DNA from: a bacterium | GTDB lineage: Bacteria > KSB1 > UBA2214 | Direction: 5' to 3' | Length of the DNA: 25,427 nucleotides | Assembly (NCBI GenBank): GCA_029560815.1 | Contig: JAKQKF010000301.1 | Location: 1 to 25,427, forward strand | Part shown: positions 1 through 6,704 of the stretch, piece by piece | How the letters are laid out: every line of letters begins with the position of its first letter | Position numbering within the stretch: position 1 is the first letter of the stretch | Program-made: the position numbers and the translations under genes | Notes under the pieces: model-generated | What the model saw: the letters and a program-made list of their open reading frames with translations, nothing else | Databases searched by the model: none | Told to the model about the DNA's origin: nothing

Positions 1-1
1 G

Positions 2-1216
2 CTGGAGATGAGCACGCAGCGCTGGATCGACATTCCCGAAGAGGTGCTGGGGATCTATAAAATGTGGCGGCCTTCGCCCCTGGTGCGGGCATCCCGGCTG
101 GAAAAGGTTCTGGGCACGCCGGCGCGCATCTACTACAAAAACGAGAGCCTCAGCCCCGCCGGCAGCCACAAGCCTAATGCCGCCGTGCCCCAGGCCTACT
201 ACAACAAGCTGGCCGGCATGACCCGGATCACCACCGAGACCGGCGCGGGTCAGTGGGGCGGCGCCCTGGCTTTCTCCTGCGCCCTGCTCGGGCTGGAGTG
301 CAAGGTTTACATGGTGCGGGTCAGTTTTGACCAGAAGCCCTTCCGCCGCCTGATGATGGAGGCCTGGGGCGCGCAGTGCGTCGCGAGTCCCAGCACCGAC
401 ACCAAAGCCGGCCGTCAGATGCTGCAGGATAATCCGGACACGCCGGGCAGCCTGGGCGGAGCGATCAGCGAAGCGATCGAGGATGCGGTCAGTGACCCCA
501 CCGGCCGCACCCGCTATTCGCTCGGCAGCGTGCTCAACCACGTCCTGCTCTTCCAGACGGTGATCGGGCTGGAGGCGAAGAAACAGCTGGCCAAGGCGGG
601 CGAAAAGCGGGTCGACAAGATCATCGGCTGCGTCGGCGGCGGCAGCAATTTCGCCGGCATCGCCTTTCCCTTCCTGCTCGACAAAATGAACGGCGCCGAG
701 ATCGAGATCATCCCGGTCGAGCCGACCTCCTGTCCGAGCATGACCCGCGCCCCCTTCGGTTATGACCACGGTGACCTTGCGGAGATGACCCCCCTGCTGG
801 CGATGCACTCTCTGGGGCACAAGTTCGTGCCGCCACCCATTCACGCGGGCGGACTGCGCTACCACGGTGTCGCACCGCAGGTCAGCCATGCCATCAACCT
901 CGGCCTGCTTTCGCCGCGCGCAGTCGACCAGCTCCAGGTCTATGACGCCGGTGTAACCTTTGCGCGCTCCGAGGGGATCATCCCGGCGCCCGAAAGCTGC
1001 CATGCTATTGCGGTCGCAATCCAGGAAGCCGAAAAGGCGAAAGAGGAGGGAAAAGAGCGGGTGATTCTCTTCAATCTCAGCGGCCACGGCCTTATGGACC
1101 TGAACGGCTACGACCGCTACTTCCGCGGCGAGTTGATGAATTATCCCCTGCCCGAAGAGGAGATGGCTAAATCCATCGCCTCGCTGGGCAAATATCCCAA
1201 ACCTGCCACGGCGTAA
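2..1216 (+). CDS. trpB2: TrpB2-type tryptophan synthase beta chain, 5' end cut by window edge
   Basis: A PLP enzyme of the TrpB-related (TrpB2) branch, which condenses indole with serine to make tryptophan. The reading frame is open to the left edge: codons for Leu-Glu precede the first ATG at 8, and TrpB2 proteins normally carry about 45 more residues before the WIDIPEEVL block. The ATG at 8 is therefore internal and the true start lies outside the window. Visible signatures are SPAGSHKPN, whose lysine (codon 170-172) should carry [12 protein letters not shown] in the substrate region, the glycine-rich phosphate loop GCVGGGSNF, and the C-terminal NLSGHG. TrpB2 differs from TrpB1 in usually not forming the standard complex with TrpA, and no trpA or other trp gene is seen next to it here. 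An intrinsic terminator follows at once. Family assignment is firm; physiological role (indole salvage or main pathway) is inference. Confidence 0.95.
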   Translation: MEMSTQRWIDIPEEVLGIYKMWRPSPLVRASRLEKVLGTPARIYYKNESLSPAGSHKPNAAVPQAYYNKLAGMTRITTETGAGQWGGALAFSCALLGLECKVYMVRVSFDQKPFRRLMMEAWGAQCVASPSTDTKAGRQMLQDNPDTPGSLGGAISEAIEDAVSDPTGRTRYSLGSVLNHVLLFQTVIGLEAKKQLAKAGEKRVDKIIGCVGGGSNFAGIAFPFLLDKMNGAEIEIIPVEPTSCPSMTRAPFGYDHGDLAEMTPLLAMHSLGHKFVPPPIHAGGLRYHGVAPQVSHAINLGLLSPRAVDQLQVYDAGVTFARSEGIIPAPESCHAIAVAIQEAEKAKEEGKERVILFNLSGHGLMDLNGYDRYFRGELMNYPLPEEEMAKSIASLGKYPKPATA

Positions 1217-1229
1217 CCGCTCGTCACAG

Positions 1230-1261
1230 GCCGGGTCCGGATCAGCCGGGCCCGGCTTTTT
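1230..1261 (+). terminator. Intrinsic terminator of trpB2
   Basis: A 9-bp stem (GCCGGGTCC at 1230-1238 with GGGCCCGGC at 1248-1256, one G-T pair) is followed by five T residues at 1257-1261. It starts 13 bases after the trpB2 stop codon. Confidence 0.85.
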
Positions 1262-1365
1262 ATTCTCCGCCACCGGATGAAAAGTGAAAAAAAGCATTTC
1301 ATTCCCTCGCTGAAAAATCGTATCTTGAACATGATTCCAGGAGAGAGACCATCGATGCAGGGCCG

Positions 1366-2823
1366 ATGAGCAAGAATATTGTAGCCTATTTACGGCAGCG
1401 CCAGGGGCCGGTCACGGCTGTTGAACTGGCCGAAAAAGTGCTCAAGCTGCAGAATGTGCCTGAAGCGGTCGCCGCCAGACTCATCACCACCCTCCTCCTC
1501 GAGGAGAAAGAGATCGACCGCATCGGGGAGACGGCCTTTGTCTACCGGGCCGCGCCCGCCGGCCGCCTTGACTTCCAGGCATGGCTGATCTGCTGCGTCC
1601 TGCCGGAGCGGGCGAACCACTGGCGGGACTGGCGCGCCGCCGCCTGCACCCTGCTGCGGGACGGCGAGCGGCAGCAGCTCCCGGGGATCGATCCGGCGGA
1701 GGACCGGGGGTGGCCGGAGCGCCTCCGCAGCCTGCTGCAGAGCATCGACGGGATGGAAGCCGATATCCCGCTCCTCTTTTCCGGTTTTGGCAATCAGATC
1801 TCGCTCTTCCGCCAGGCCTGGATCGACCTGATGGAGCGGCCGCTCGTCCGTCCTCTCCTGACCATGCGAACGGTCGCTGCCGGCCTCTTTCCGGAGCGCC
1901 GTATGGGCGGGATGGAGGAACTGGCGGCCGCCCTGGGAGCGCCTGCTTTGATCGAGGCGGAGATCGGCGCGATGAACGGACAGCTGCTCCTTTTCTGGGA
2001 GCAGCTGCTGATGGAGCTGGCATCGCGCGGCATCACTTCGCCCGCAGAACTCGCCGCGCGCCTGACTGCCGCTGCCCCGGAGATTGACTTTACCCCTTAC
2101 GACTTTGATGCCGCCTTTTTGCACGCGCTGCCGCCCATGCCCGGTGTCTATCTGATGTACGACCGGGCGGGCACAGTGATCTATGTGGGCAAGGCGAAAA
2201 ACATCGCCCAGCGCGTGAAAAGCTATTTCATACCCGGAGCCGAACCGGACGCCAAGCTGGCGGAGATCCGCAGCCGTCTCCACCGGATCGAGATCAGGGA
2301 GGTGGGCTCGGAGCTGGAGGCGCTGCTGCTCGAACAGCGCATGATCGCTTTTTTCGATCCCGGCATCAACCGGCAGATCGCGGTGCAGCCGCGGCCCCAC
2401 CGGCGCAAAAAGCGCTATGCGCAGATCCTCATCCTGCCGGCGGCGTCGCCGGAGTGGCTCCGTCTTTTTTTTCTCGATCCGGCCCGGGGATTGGCCCAAT
2501 TCTGGCTGGCGCGGCACTATGGCCGGACAACTGCGGCGCCGTCCTGCCACCACCACTGGCTGGAGGCGGAGGGCAGCAGTGCGGGGGCTTTGCTGCGCAA
2601 AAAGAGCGCTCTGCTGGCGGCCGTAAAGGCTTTCTTCTGGGAGAAGGAGGCGGCCGGAGATCCGGCCGCGGCGGAGATCGCCTGGAGCTGGCTCGGAGAT
2701 GAGCAGCAAAGCGTGCATGGCATCGATATGCGACTGGCCGCCGCGCCCGCCGAGGCGGTGCGCCTGATCGAGGAATACCGGCAAAGACTGGGGGAGTGGC
2801 AGCAAAAGGTCATCTTCACCTGA
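1366..2823 (+). CDS. GIY-YIG endonuclease domain protein with degenerate DnaQ-like region
   Basis: A 485-residue protein with three parts. Residues 1-62 look like a winged helix. Residues about 68-195 resemble the spacing of a DnaQ/DEDDh exonuclease (a conserved-looking LLTMRTVAAGLFP segment, then EELAAALG), but the acidic and His residues are not evident: the usual HNxxFD place reads SGFGNQIS. Residues 256-340 form a UvrC/Cho-type GIY-YIG nuclease: GVY at 260-262, YVG at 273-275, the arginine in KNIAQRVKSYF, and the catalytic glutamate E318 in SELEALLLE. No UvrC helix-hairpin-helix or UvrBC region follows. DnaQ-Cho fusions are known, so a repair nuclease of the Cho kind is likely. The remaining 145 residues are unassigned. 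The nearest AGGAG lies 22 bases upstream, but no other in-frame start exists between the preceding stop and the ATG. It stands alone between trpB2 and the M14 gene. Confidence 0.85.
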   Translation: MSKNIVAYLRQRQGPVTAVELAEKVLKLQNVPEAVAARLITTLLLEEKEIDRIGETAFVYRAAPAGRLDFQAWLICCVLPERANHWRDWRAAACTLLRDGERQQLPGIDPAEDRGWPERLRSLLQSIDGMEADIPLLFSGFGNQISLFRQAWIDLMERPLVRPLLTMRTVAAGLFPERRMGGMEELAAALGAPALIEAEIGAMNGQLLLFWEQLLMELASRGITSPAELAARLTAAAPEIDFTPYDFDAAFLHALPPMPGVYLMYDRAGTVIYVGKAKNIAQRVKSYFIPGAEPDAKLAEIRSRLHRIEIREVGSELEALLLEQRMIAFFDPGINRQIAVQPRPHRRKKRYAQILILPAASPEWLRLFFLDPARGLAQFWLARHYGRTTAAPSCHHHWLEAEGSSAGALLRKKSALLAAVKAFFWEKEAAGDPAAAEIAWSWLGDEQQSVHGIDMRLAAAPAEAVRLIEEYRQRLGEWQQKVIFT

Positions 2824-2902
2824 CCGCTCCCGCCGGAAGGGAAATAACACCCCTGACTATCGCAAACCTGTGGGGATCCTCTTTTCAAGATAAGATGAGA
2901 TC

Positions 2903-5470
2903 ATGAAACGGCTGTCTGGACATAGTGCTGCGCTCTTCGGACTCGTGCTGCTGGCGGTAGTGACACTGCCGGCGCCGGGGCGGCTGACCGCGCAGACTCC
3001 TGCCTCCGTCACTTCGCCGGAGAGCTTTCTCGGATTCACGCCGGGCGATGATTACCGCCTGGCCGATGCCGGGACCATCCTCGCCTATTTCCGCCTTCTC
3101 GACCGCCAGAGCCCCAGGCTGCAGCTGCAGCGTCTCGGCCAGTCCACACAGGGGCGCACCTTCTGGATGGCGGTCATCTCCTCGCCCGAAAACCTCGACC
3201 GGCAGGAAGAGCTGATCCGCATGCAGGCTCAGCTCGCTGATCCCCGCGGTCTGGATAACGCGCAGGCAACCCGGCTGATGCGCGACGCCCGCTCCGTGGT
3301 CTGCATCTCCTGCTCGATCCATCCCGTGGAAATCGGCCCCGCGCAGATGTCGATGAACCTGGCCTATCGCCTGGTCTCGGAGCAGAGCGAAGAGATCAGG
3401 ACCATACTGGACAATGTGGTCCTGCTGCTCGTTCCCACCCATAATCCGGACGGCCTTGACGCCGTGGTCGAGTGGTACAAGAAATACCGCGATACCCCCT
3501 TCGCCGGCGGGCCGGTTCCTTTCCTGGACCATCCCTACTGCGGTCATGATATCAACCGGGACTGGGTGCATCTCACCCAGAAAGAGACGCGGCTGACGGT
3601 GGAGAAGCTTTTCAATGTCTGGCGGCCGCATGTCCACTTTGATCTGCACCAGATGGGCTACACCGGGCCGCGCATGTTCCTGCCTCCCTACAAGGATCCG
3701 CACGACGAGGCCATACCGGCGCAGCTGCAGGCCCAGGCTTCGGCTCTCGGCATGGCGATCGGGGCTGGGATGACCGCCGAGGCCCTGCCGGGCGTCGCCC
3801 ATAACATTTATTTTGACGCCTTCGCCCCGAGCCGGGCCTATCTTTTTTATCATGGCGGCATCCGTCTGCTCGGGGAGATCGCTTCCGCCCGGCTGGCCAC
3901 TCCGCTGGCCATCACCCCCGGTGAGCTCAAAGGTGATGAGGATTTTGAGCCCCGTCAGCGTTCGTGGCGGCAGCCCCTGCCCTGGACCGGCGGTACCTGG
4001 CGGCTTGGCAATGTCGTCGAGTATGCGCAGAGCGCCACTCTTGCCCTGCTGCGTCTGGCGGCGCGGGACCGAGAGGAGTGGCAGCGGATGAGATGGCAGG
4101 TGCAGTCCGAGGCGGTGCGCGAGGGCGATGACCGCGAGGTTTTCATCCTGCCGCCCCGGCAGTTCGATCCCCTCGCCCTTCATGAACTGCTCACCCTGCT
4201 GCAATTGGGGCAGGTGGAGTTCTATCAGGCCAGGGAGAAGGTGACGGTTGACGGAACCCTCCATCCGGAGGGGAGCTACCTGGTGCCCGCCGCGCAGCCC
4301 AATGGCGCCTGGGCGCGCACCCTTTTGCAAACCCGCCTTTTCATTCCGAGCACAGACAGGCTCGATCAACCCTATGATGTGAGCAGTTACAACCTCGCCC
4401 AGGCACTGGGGGTCAAGGTGATCGAGGGGAGGGGCGAGCTCTACGGCAAAATCGAAAAGGTCAACAAGCTCAAACCACCATCCGGCGGGGTGAACGACGC
4501 GGCAGAGCGGGGCGGTTTTTTCCTCGATTATCGCAGCCAGGCGGCCAACAAGGTGGTCAACCTGCTGCTGGCGGCGAACATCCCGGTCTACTGGCTCAAG
4601 GAGACCCAGCGGACGACGCGTGAGGTCTGGCCTCCCGGCAGCTGCTGGGTGGTCACCGATTCGGTGCAGCTGCTGCGCGATCTGGCGCAGATCTATAACG
4701 TGACCTTTGTGGCCGGCCGGCTGCGTGCGCCACAGCCGGCCTGGAAATTGAAGACGCCGCGCATCGGCCTGTACACCAGCTACCTGGCGGAGGTAGATGA
4801 AGGGTGGACCCGCTTCGTTCTGGAGATGAACGATTTCAAGTTTGACCGGCTCATCAATCCCACTCTGCAGCGCGGTGATCTGCGCCGCCAGTACGATGTC
4901 ATCATCCTGCCCTCCCAGAGTCTCGGCGATCTCATGGAGGGGGCGCCGGCGGGGCGACTGCCCGACCTCTTCAACGGGGGCATCGGCGCAGCTGGTTCGG
5001 CCGAACTGCGCCGTTTCGTTGAGAGCGGCGGGACCCTGATCGCGATCGACAAGGCGTGCGCCCTGCCGCTGCAGTGGGATCTGCCGGTCCGGGATGTCAC
5101 GGCCGCCCTCGGGCCGCAGGAGCTGTTCGTGCCGGGGGCCTTTCTGCGCGCGACCTTTCAGGCCGGTCATCCGCTCGGGTACGGCATGCCCACCGATGTG
5201 AGTCTTTTTTATCACGCCAGTCCCGCCTTTGTGGTTGAGAGCGGGGAGGCGGTGCTGATCTATCCGAACGAGCGGCTGCTTCAGGACGGCCATGCCCGCG
5301 GGGAGGGGCTGCTCACCGGCCGGGCGGCTCTGGCCTGGGTGGCCAGAGGGGCGGGGCACGTCGAGCTGATCGGATTCCGTCCCCAGTTCAGGGCCCAGAC
5401 GCGCAGCACTTTCAAGGCGCTTTTCAACGGCCTCTATCTGAGTGCAGCCGGCGCCGCGGTTTGTCCGTAG
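2903..5470 (+). CDS. Secreted M14-family zinc carboxypeptidase
   Basis: An 855-residue exported metallopeptidase. A signal peptide (residues 1-31, hydrophobic core LFGLVLLAVV) ends near LTAQ. The M14 domain covers about residues 45-390: HPVE (H140, E143) and DLHQ (H249) give the zinc ligands, THNPDG (180-184) and DINRDW (216-221) match the substrate-binding block, and GE at 324-325 in RLLGEIAS is the likely catalytic glutamate. The second half contains a glutamine-amidotransferase/ThuA-like Rossmann region, from about IGLYTSYL (residue 618) through DVIILPSQSL to GGTLIAIDKA (about 710). This M14 plus GATase-like layout occurs in large secreted peptidases of several environmental phyla. The gene has its own terminator and no obvious operon partner. 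Substrate is unknown; extracellular or periplasmic peptide degradation is inferred. Confidence 0.9.
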   Translation: MKRLSGHSAALFGLVLLAVVTLPAPGRLTAQTPASVTSPESFLGFTPGDDYRLADAGTILAYFRLLDRQSPRLQLQRLGQSTQGRTFWMAVISSPENLDRQEELIRMQAQLADPRGLDNAQATRLMRDARSVVCISCSIHPVEIGPAQMSMNLAYRLVSEQSEEIRTILDNVVLLLVPTHNPDGLDAVVEWYKKYRDTPFAGGPVPFLDHPYCGHDINRDWVHLTQKETRLTVEKLFNVWRPHVHFDLHQMGYTGPRMFLPPYKDPHDEAIPAQLQAQASALGMAIGAGMTAEALPGVAHNIYFDAFAPSRAYLFYHGGIRLLGEIASARLATPLAITPGELKGDEDFEPRQRSWRQPLPWTGGTWRLGNVVEYAQSATLALLRLAARDREEWQRMRWQVQSEAVREGDDREVFILPPRQFDPLALHELLTLLQLGQVEFYQAREKVTVDGTLHPEGSYLVPAAQPNGAWARTLLQTRLFIPSTDRLDQPYDVSSYNLAQALGVKVIEGRGELYGKIEKVNKLKPPSGGVNDAAERGGFFLDYRSQAANKVVNLLLAANIPVYWLKETQRTTREVWPPGSCWVVTDSVQLLRDLAQIYNVTFVAGRLRAPQPAWKLKTPRIGLYTSYLAEVDEGWTRFVLEMNDFKFDRLINPTLQRGDLRRQYDVIILPSQSLGDLMEGAPAGRLPDLFNGGIGAAGSAELRRFVESGGTLIAIDKACALPLQWDLPVRDVTAALGPQELFVPGAFLRATFQAGHPLGYGMPTDVSLFYHASPAFVVESGEAVLIYPNERLLQDGHARGEGLLTGRAALAWVARGAGHVELIGFRPQFRAQTRSTFKALFNGLYLSAAGAAVCP

Positions 5471-5497
5471 ACGCGGGAATTGAATCCGGCGTTTTTT
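5471..5497 (+). terminator. Probable intrinsic terminator of M14 peptidase gene
   Basis: Directly after the stop codon, ACGCGGGA pairs with TCCGGCGT (one internal G-G mismatch) around an ATTGAA loop, and the T of the stem runs into six consecutive T residues at 5492-5497. Confidence 0.6.
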
Positions 5498-5536
5498 ATG
5501 TTCTAGTACATACGCAGCAGCAAAAGAGGGAGGGCT

Positions 5537-6250
5537 ATGGCTGAGAAGATCAGGCCGTTTCTGGCCATCAACCGGCAGTGGATGATCAAGAGAATACTGG
5601 TCAGCTACTTCCGTGCCAAAAACACCTTTGCCAATATCGACCGCGAGGTGGATTCGGGCCGTGAGATCACCTTTGACAAGATCCTCAATCTCTCGGACGT
5701 GCTCTTCAAGGCCAAGGAGGAGATGCACCTGCTCTTCCAGCGCGCCCGGGCGGGGGAAGAGCGGGTTGAGTACGAAAAACTGGAGCCGACCGGGCTGGAG
5801 GTCGACCTGATCAACAATGTGGGCCTTCTTTTCCACAAGGTGATGGTGGTGCGCGAGCAGGTTTACATCCTCGAGCACTATGCCGATGAGAGCGCCGATC
5901 GCACTCTCACACGCGCCAATCTCGATGTTTATATGGACAAAATGCGCACCCTTTTCAATCAGGGCATGGAGATCATTGCCGGCCTGCTGCAGGACTATCG
6001 CGACAACGAAGTTTTGCTCTATTACATGATCACCAATGAACATTATATCCGTTTTGTCTTTGGTATGGAACTGGATGTGCTGCTGGAGCGTATGCATGGC
6101 AGTGAGATCGACCGCGCCTATCTGCTGGCGGGGCGATTCTGCCTCGACAGCGGCTGGGAAGAGAGCGGGAGAAAGTGCCTTCTGGAGGCTCTGCGCGTCA
6201 ATCCCAAAAATCGCGAGGTTAAAAACTTGTTGCAGCTCAATGCAAATTAG
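5537..6250 (+). CDS. Conserved-looking hypothetical protein, TPR-like C-terminus
   Basis: A 237-residue soluble protein that I do not recognise. It has no signal peptide or membrane segment. The sequence is mostly helical and charged; a basic N-terminus (IKRILVSYFRAKNTF) is followed by a long helical middle rich in Glu, Leu and aromatic residues. The last 45 residues (AYLLAGRFCLDSGWEESGRKCLLEALRVNPKNREVK) read like one tetratricopeptide-type helical pair. The start is supported by GAGGGAGGG about five bases before the ATG. It precedes a STAS gene by 79 bases, so a role near that signalling protein is possible but only by position. An AT-rich tandem repeat separates the two, so they may be transcribed separately. 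Confidence 0.8.
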   Translation: MAEKIRPFLAINRQWMIKRILVSYFRAKNTFANIDREVDSGREITFDKILNLSDVLFKAKEEMHLLFQRARAGEERVEYEKLEPTGLEVDLINNVGLLFHKVMVVREQVYILEHYADESADRTLTRANLDVYMDKMRTLFNQGMEIIAGLLQDYRDNEVLLYYMITNEHYIRFVFGMELDVLLERMHGSEIDRAYLLAGRFCLDSGWEESGRKCLLEALRVNPKNREVKNLLQLNAN

Positions 6251-6258
6251 CGTTGCTT

Positions 6259-6291
6259 TATTTTATAAAAAGCCCTATTTTACAAAAAGCC
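6259..6291 (+). repeat. AT-rich tandem repeat upstream of STAS gene
   Basis: Two copies of TATTTTAYAAAAAGCC (6259-6274 and 6276-6291) differ at one base and are spaced exactly 17 bases apart. They lie between two genes in otherwise GC-rich DNA. A TTGCTT at 6253-6258 stands 17 bp before TATTTT at 6276-6281, a weak sigma-70-like promoter, so the repeat could be promoter or operator sequence. Confidence 0.6.
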
Positions 6292-6329
6292 ACAGTAATG
6301 CTTAGAACCGTGTTCCGCAGGAGGTAATT

Positions 6330-6668
6330 ATGGCGTTGCATGAAGTAATGCACGGGGACGTAGCAGTGCTCGAACTCAAGGGCAAGCTGATGGGCGGCCC
6401 GGAGACCAGTGAAATCCACGAAAAGGTGAAAGAGCTGATCGGACAGGGCGCCAAAAAGGTGGTCGCCGACGTGGAAAAGGTGAGCTGGATGAACAGTACG
6501 GGGTTGGGTGCCCTGATCGGTGCCATGAGCTCCCTCCGCAATGCCGGTGGTGATCTCAAGCTGGCCCGTATCACGGAAAATGTTGAGAATCTGTTTGTGA
6601 TCACCAAGCTCGTCACCATATTTGATACTTTCGACACGGTCGAGGAAGCTGTAACAGCTTTCAAATAG
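6330..6668 (+). CDS. STAS-domain anti-sigma factor antagonist (SpoIIAA/RsbV-like)
   Basis: A 112-residue single-domain STAS protein. In partner-switching systems such proteins bind an anti-sigma factor kinase and are switched off by phosphorylation of a serine. The segment VEKVSWMNSTGLGAL aligns with the SpoIIAA phosphorylation site, giving S56 as the likely phosphoacceptor (T57 next to it). The length and the beta-alpha order fit a complete domain. A near-perfect AGGAGG seven bases before the ATG sets the start. No HPK/RsbW-type kinase, PP2C phosphatase or SigB-type sigma factor lies beside it. The ECF sigma gene in this window is 16 kb away and would not normally use this mechanism. The partner is therefore unknown. 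Confidence 0.92.
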   Translation: MALHEVMHGDVAVLELKGKLMGGPETSEIHEKVKELIGQGAKKVVADVEKVSWMNSTGLGALIGAMSSLRNAGGDLKLARITENVENLFVITKLVTIFDTFDTVEEAVTAFK

Positions 6669-6675
6669 GGTGGTG

Positions 6676-6693
6676 CTGCAGGTGATCCTGCGG
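6676..6693 (+). promoter_or_regulatory. Hairpin touching the Shine-Dalgarno of the next gene
   Basis: CTGCAGG (6676-6682) can pair with CCTGCGG (6687-6693) around a TGAT loop. There is no T run, so it is not a terminator. Its last two G residues belong to the GGGAGG ribosome binding site (6692-6697) of the following gene, so it might modulate translation. Confidence 0.3.
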
Positions 6694-6704
6694 GAGGTGC
6701 AATT

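Noticed and set aside
1331..1369. A 12-codon ORF with AGGAG nearby, overlapping the GIY-YIG start (ATGA)
   Set aside because: It could be a leader peptide for translational coupling, but it has no regulatory signature and its AGGAG lies inside the ORF rather than before it.
1390..2850. A 486-codon open frame on the minus strand
   Set aside because: It mirrors the GIY-YIG gene, whose catalytic motifs are intact, and it is low-complexity Arg/Leu/Gln/Pro-rich sequence without a ribosome binding site.
2885..6097. A 1070-codon open frame on the minus strand
   Set aside because: It lies antisense to the M14 peptidase and the 237-residue protein, both with motifs or ribosome binding sites. Its own product has no recognisable domain or signal and is a His/Gln/Arg/Gly/Pro-rich composition typical of antisense frames in GC-rich DNA.
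6676..6697. Hairpin after the STAS gene as an intrinsic terminator
   Set aside because: There is no T run, and the stem runs into the next ribosome binding site. It is listed only as a possible regulatory hairpin.
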